Shown here: positions 14,073 to 16,418 of the stretch, piece after piece | Position numbering within the stretch: position 1 is the first letter of the stretch | Layout of the letters: each line of letters starts with the position of its first letter | DNA from: Fibrobacter sp. | GTDB taxonomy: Bacteria; Fibrobacterota; Fibrobacteria; Fibrobacterales; Fibrobacteraceae | NCBI GenBank assembly: GCA_012515825.1 | Contig: JAAYXQ010000124.1 | Coordinates: 1-16,418, forward strand | DNA: 16,418 nucleotides | Direction of reading: 5' to 3' | Notes under the pieces: model-generated | What the model was told of the DNA's origin: nothing | Seen by the model: the letters and a program-made list of their open reading frames with translations, nothing else | Databases searched by the model: none | Program-made: the position numbers and the translations under genes

Positions 14073-15410
14073 TTATTCAAGATCTACTGGAAAACGTGTA
14101 TCGGTAGGGATTTCTCCCCCTTCATAAGTAGACCAGTCTGTTTGATAAGCGTAAATATTTCTTCTTGTTGTATTGATTGTTGTTTTATATCTATCGACTA
14201 AGTATTGAGGGCATTCGACTTCTTCCCAATTATAAGTTGGATTATCTGCAGCCATATACCAATCGGCATACCAATGACAACCACGTAATAGATTATCATA
14301 CCCTGTAAAAGCAGCGTCACACATATCTTTTACGCAATTTTGATAACTTTCTAAAGTATTATCATACCCTAAAGATTGTTGGCATTGAGTTAAAAAGCCG
14401 CCATATTGAGCACCCCATTGTACTCCAGAGCCATTCACCATTGTTGAAAGAGCATCAAATTGACCGACTCCACCGCCTGGAACCATTAAATCAAACTGAC
14501 CCTCTTTAACATCATGACCAATATTAGAAGTCATCACCACCATATGCTTTCCTTTCAAAGCTTTATGAGTGGCTTTAGGTTTATTGCCATCATCAGCACC
14601 ATTCATACTTCCATTAAATTGTAAATGGAAACATTTTCCACAAGTTGTAGAAGATCCTGGGCCAGCAACAAAACCATAAGATAGAGTATCATTGACTTGA
14701 ACAGGGGCCATATCGGTACAAGTAAAAGCCCCGCCTTTACCTTCTTTACAAGCACTTTCCGTGCCTTCCCAGCCTGTCCAATATTGTTGATTATTTCTAC
14801 TCAGTGTAAAAGTAGGGATTTCAATATCCTTGATATTACAATTACGAGCAGTCGTTAAATTGGCTTGGTAAGAAGCTTCTGTAGTAGTATCTGTTTGGCC
14901 TTCTGCTCCATTAGAAATCCAAGAACAGTGTGGTTTACAAGCATCCCAATAGCGAGAGCTCCAACCTGTTTTACCGTTGGAAAGAATGACTCCATAATTG
15001 GCAACTGGATATGCTTCTACTGGAATACCTGGGCCAGAAATAGTACTTGAGCTAGAAACAATAGGATCCGTAGCAGAAGATAAGCCTGGATCGATAATTG
15101 CAGAAGAAAGCCCTGGGTCAATTATACCAGAAGATAAGCCTGGATCAATAATTGGGGAAGAAAGCCCTGGATCAACAACACCAGAAGATAACCCTGGATC
15201 AATAATTGGGGAAGAAAGCCCTGGGTCAACAATACCAGAAGATAACCCTGGATCAATAACTGCAGAAGAAAGGAATGGGTCTATTGTAATAGAAGAACTA
15301 TATGTTGCGAAAGGATCATTTGATCCAAGACCTTTGTCGTCACCACCGCAGCCCCATAATAGAAGTAAAGAGCTACAAAATAATAGAGTTCTTGAAACGG
15401 ATAAATTCAT
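14073..15410 (-). CDS. Lipoprotein GH45 endoglucanase with repeat linker
   Basis: Cellulase of glycoside hydrolase family 45, an inverting endo-beta-1,4-glucanase. 445 residues. The signal peptide ends in a lipobox LLWGC (Cys21), so the protein is lipid-anchored; the following GGDD argues for no simple inner-membrane retention, but final location is inferred. Residues 41-120 are a linker of nine-residue units of the form x-[IV]-[IV]-D-P-G-L-S-S. The catalytic domain starts near 147. SRYWDACKPHCSW carries the catalytic base Asp156. FDLMVPGGGVGQFD carries the catalytic acid Asp307, with the assisting Asp300 seven residues before, the same spacing as in Humicola Cel45A. HWYADWYMAADNP and many cysteines (probable disulfides) also match the family. 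No carbohydrate-binding module is visible. The start is supported by GAGG at 15416-15419. It lies 61 nt after glyS on the same strand. Confidence 0.92.
   Translation of the reverse strand: MNLSVSRTLLFCSSLLLLWGCGGDDKGLGSNDPFATYSSSITIDPFLSSAVIDPGLSSGIVDPGLSSPIIDPGLSSGVVDPGLSSPIIDPGLSSGIIDPGLSSAIIDPGLSSATDPIVSSSSTISGPGIPVEAYPVANYGVILSNGKTGWSSRYWDACKPHCSWISNGAEGQTDTTTEASYQANLTTARNCNIKDIEIPTFTLSRNNQQYWTGWEGTESACKEGKGGAFTCTDMAPVQVNDTLSYGFVAGPGSSTTCGKCFHLQFNGSMNGADDGNKPKATHKALKGKHMVVMTSNIGHDVKEGQFDLMVPGGGVGQFDALSTMVNGSGVQWGAQYGGFLTQCQQSLGYDNTLESYQNCVKDMCDAAFTGYDNLLRGCHWYADWYMAADNPTYNWEEVECPQYLVDRYKTTINTTRRNIYAYQTDWSTYEGGEIPTDTRFPVDLE
15075..15290 (-). repeat. 27-bp tandem repeat (54-bp higher-order) coding the GH45 linker
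   Basis: Eight 27-bp units start at 15075, 15102, 15129, 15156, 15183, 15210, 15237 and 15264. Odd and even units form two sequence types, AGAAGATAA(C/G)CCTGG and AGAAGAAAGCCCTGG on the plus strand, so the true repeating block is a 54-bp dimer present about four times. Being a multiple of three, it keeps all frames open, which explains an open frame on the opposite strand. Confidence 0.92.
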
Positions 15411-15430
15411 GTAAACCTCATTTTATTTCT

Positions 15431-15461
15431 AAAAAAAGCCTCTAAAAATCGAAAAATGGCT
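15431..15461 (-). terminator. Weak possible terminator after glyS
   Basis: On the minus strand AGCC (plus 15458-15461) can pair with GGCT (plus 15437-15440), followed by seven T. The stem is only 4 bp with a 17-nt loop, so termination is probably incomplete. That would let some transcription run on into the GH45 gene. Confidence 0.3.
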
Positions 15462-15471
15462 AAATCTGGTG

Positions 15472-16418
15472 TTATCTAACACGCTTGGCAAGCCATTCTT
15501 CTAGATCTTCAATAGCCACTAGTTCTTGCTTCATGGTATCGCGATCGCGAACAGTGACTTTTCCTTTTTTAGATAAATCAACATCGTCCCCTTCTCCAAT
15601 GGTATCAAAATCCACTGTGATACAGTAAGGGGTTCCTAATTCATCTTGCCTGCGGTAGCGTTTTCCAATAGACTGTGTTTCATCGTATTCTACGTTAAAA
15701 CGAGTAATGAGATTTTGGAAAATGGATTCAGCAACTTCTTTTACTTTGCCTTTTTTGACTAGAGGTAAAACAGCAGCTTTCACTGGAGCTACAGATGGAT
15801 GGAAATGTAATACCACACGTTCTTCTCCATCATCGAGTTTTTCTACATCATAAGCATCGCAAAGTAATACGAGCAATAAGCGATCGACACCTAAAGAAGG
15901 TTCGACAACATAAGGAATATAGCGTTTGTTAGTGATAGGATCAAAATACTCTTGCTTGACTTTGGATTCTTTTTGATGTTGAGTTAAATCAAAATCAGTA
16001 CGGCTTGCAATACCCCATAGTTCACCCCAACCAAATGGGAATTCATACTCCACATCAGAAGTTCCGTTGGAATAGTGAGATAATTCTTCTTTCGCATGTT
16101 CACGCATACGAAGTTTTTCTGCAGTAATCCCTAAATCTTGCACAAGCCAGTTCATGCAAAATTTCTTCCAGTACTCATACCACTCGACTTCTGTACCTGG
16201 TTCGCAGAAGAATTCCAGTTCCATTTGTTCAAATTCGCGTGTACGGAAGATAAAGTTACCTGGTGTAATTTCATTACGGAACGATTTTCCGATTTGACCT
16301 ATGCCAAATGGCATTTTTGGACGCACGTTATCGATAATGTTTCTGAAGTTAATGAAAATACCTTGAGCCGTTTCTGGACGAAGATAAACTTTGTTTCCAG
16401 CACCTTCCACAACACCAA
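15472..16418 (-). CDS. glyS: Glycyl-tRNA synthetase, homodimeric type (partial, 5' end outside window)
   Basis: Charges tRNA-Gly; class II synthetase of the single-chain alpha2 type, distinct from the alpha2beta2 GlyQ/GlyS enzyme. The reading frame stays open through the window edge, so about 315 C-terminal residues are present and the N-terminal part is missing; the GTG at 16410 is an internal valine. Visible segments are VYLRPETAQGIFINF, motif 2 in SFRNEITPGNFIFRTREFEQ, the glycine-specific GWGELWGIASRTDFDL, and motif 3 in EPSLGVDRLLLVLL. The C-terminal anticodon-binding domain includes LHFHPSVAPVKAAVLPL and ends near EDLEEWLAKRVR. The symbol glyQS is used in some genomes for this form. It is followed on the same strand by the GH45 gene. 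Confidence 0.96.
   Translation of the reverse strand, partial: GVVEGAGNKVYLRPETAQGIFINFRNIIDNVRPKMPFGIGQIGKSFRNEITPGNFIFRTREFEQMELEFFCEPGTEVEWYEYWKKFCMNWLVQDLGITAEKLRMREHAKEELSHYSNGTSDVEYEFPFGWGELWGIASRTDFDLTQHQKESKVKQEYFDPITNKRYIPYVVEPSLGVDRLLLVLLCDAYDVEKLDDGEERVVLHFHPSVAPVKAAVLPLVKKGKVKEVAESIFQNLITRFNVEYDETQSIGKRYRRQDELGTPYCITVDFDTIGEGDDVDLSKKGKVTVRDRDTMKQELVAIEDLEEWLAKRVR

Noticed and set aside
15075..15290. Regularly spaced repeats resembling a CRISPR array
   Set aside because: The units are directly tandem with no unique spacers and code for a protein linker.
14998..15414. Open frame of 138 codons on the plus strand opposite the GH45 N-terminus, with its own Pro-Gly-Ser repeat
   Set aside because: It is the complement of the 27-bp repeat, which keeps several frames open by being a multiple of three. 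The opposite strand has a signal peptide, lipobox and catalytic domain in one frame.

Overview
This is a low-GC window from a Gram-negative-type bacterium. It is almost entirely housekeeping genes, plus two unusual genes near the right end. The best guess at lineage is a fibre-degrading Fibrobacterota relative. The support is a surface-lipoprotein GH45 cellulase with a Ser/Pro-rich repeat linker, an outer-membrane-style lipobox, an AmiC-like amidase with an N-terminal domain, and a homodimeric-type glycyl-tRNA synthetase. That assignment is inference; no rRNA gene is present to confirm it.

Layout. (1) 1-240: a tRNA-Arg(ACG) on the minus strand with its own sigma70-like promoter and hairpin terminator, flanked by one copy of a short dispersed repeat. 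(2) 344-2738: a class A penicillin-binding protein (PBP1A type) with its own terminator. (3) 2925-7091: a compact plus-strand cluster with overlaps or tiny gaps: rlmN, a TPMT-like methyltransferase, ychJ, argC and obg. (4) 7168-9979: an HU/IHF-family protein, smpB, a periplasmic N-acetylmuramoyl-L-alanine amidase and a YebC-family protein, closed by a strong terminator. (5) 9986-10077: a second copy of the dispersed repeat and a bidirectional terminator between convergent genes. (6) 10112-12280, minus strand: pgm followed by an unrecognised exported protein. (7) 12372-14052: a dapA-type synthase followed by a 217-residue acidic protein whose centre holds 16 cysteines in 35 residues, mostly as Asp-Cys and Glu-Cys alternation. 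(8) 14073-16418, minus strand: the 3' part of glyS (cut by the window edge), then the GH45 lipoprotein cellulase with an eight-unit 27-bp repeat linker.

Themes. Translation and RNA modification are represented by tRNA-Arg, rlmN, obg, smpB, the YebC-family gene and glyS. Envelope and peptidoglycan are represented by the PBP1A and the amidase; dapA feeds the diaminopimelate/lysine branch that supplies peptidoglycan. argC belongs to arginine synthesis and pgm to sugar-phosphate interconversion. The GH45 enzyme is the outward-facing polysaccharide-degrading function.

The part most worth following up is the acidic Cys-repeat protein at 13344-13997. It looks like a possible metal- or thiol-binding insert, built by in-frame 6-bp and 15-bp tandem expansion, inside an otherwise ordinary soluble protein that I cannot assign to a family. 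I see no phage, transposon, CRISPR array or defence system.
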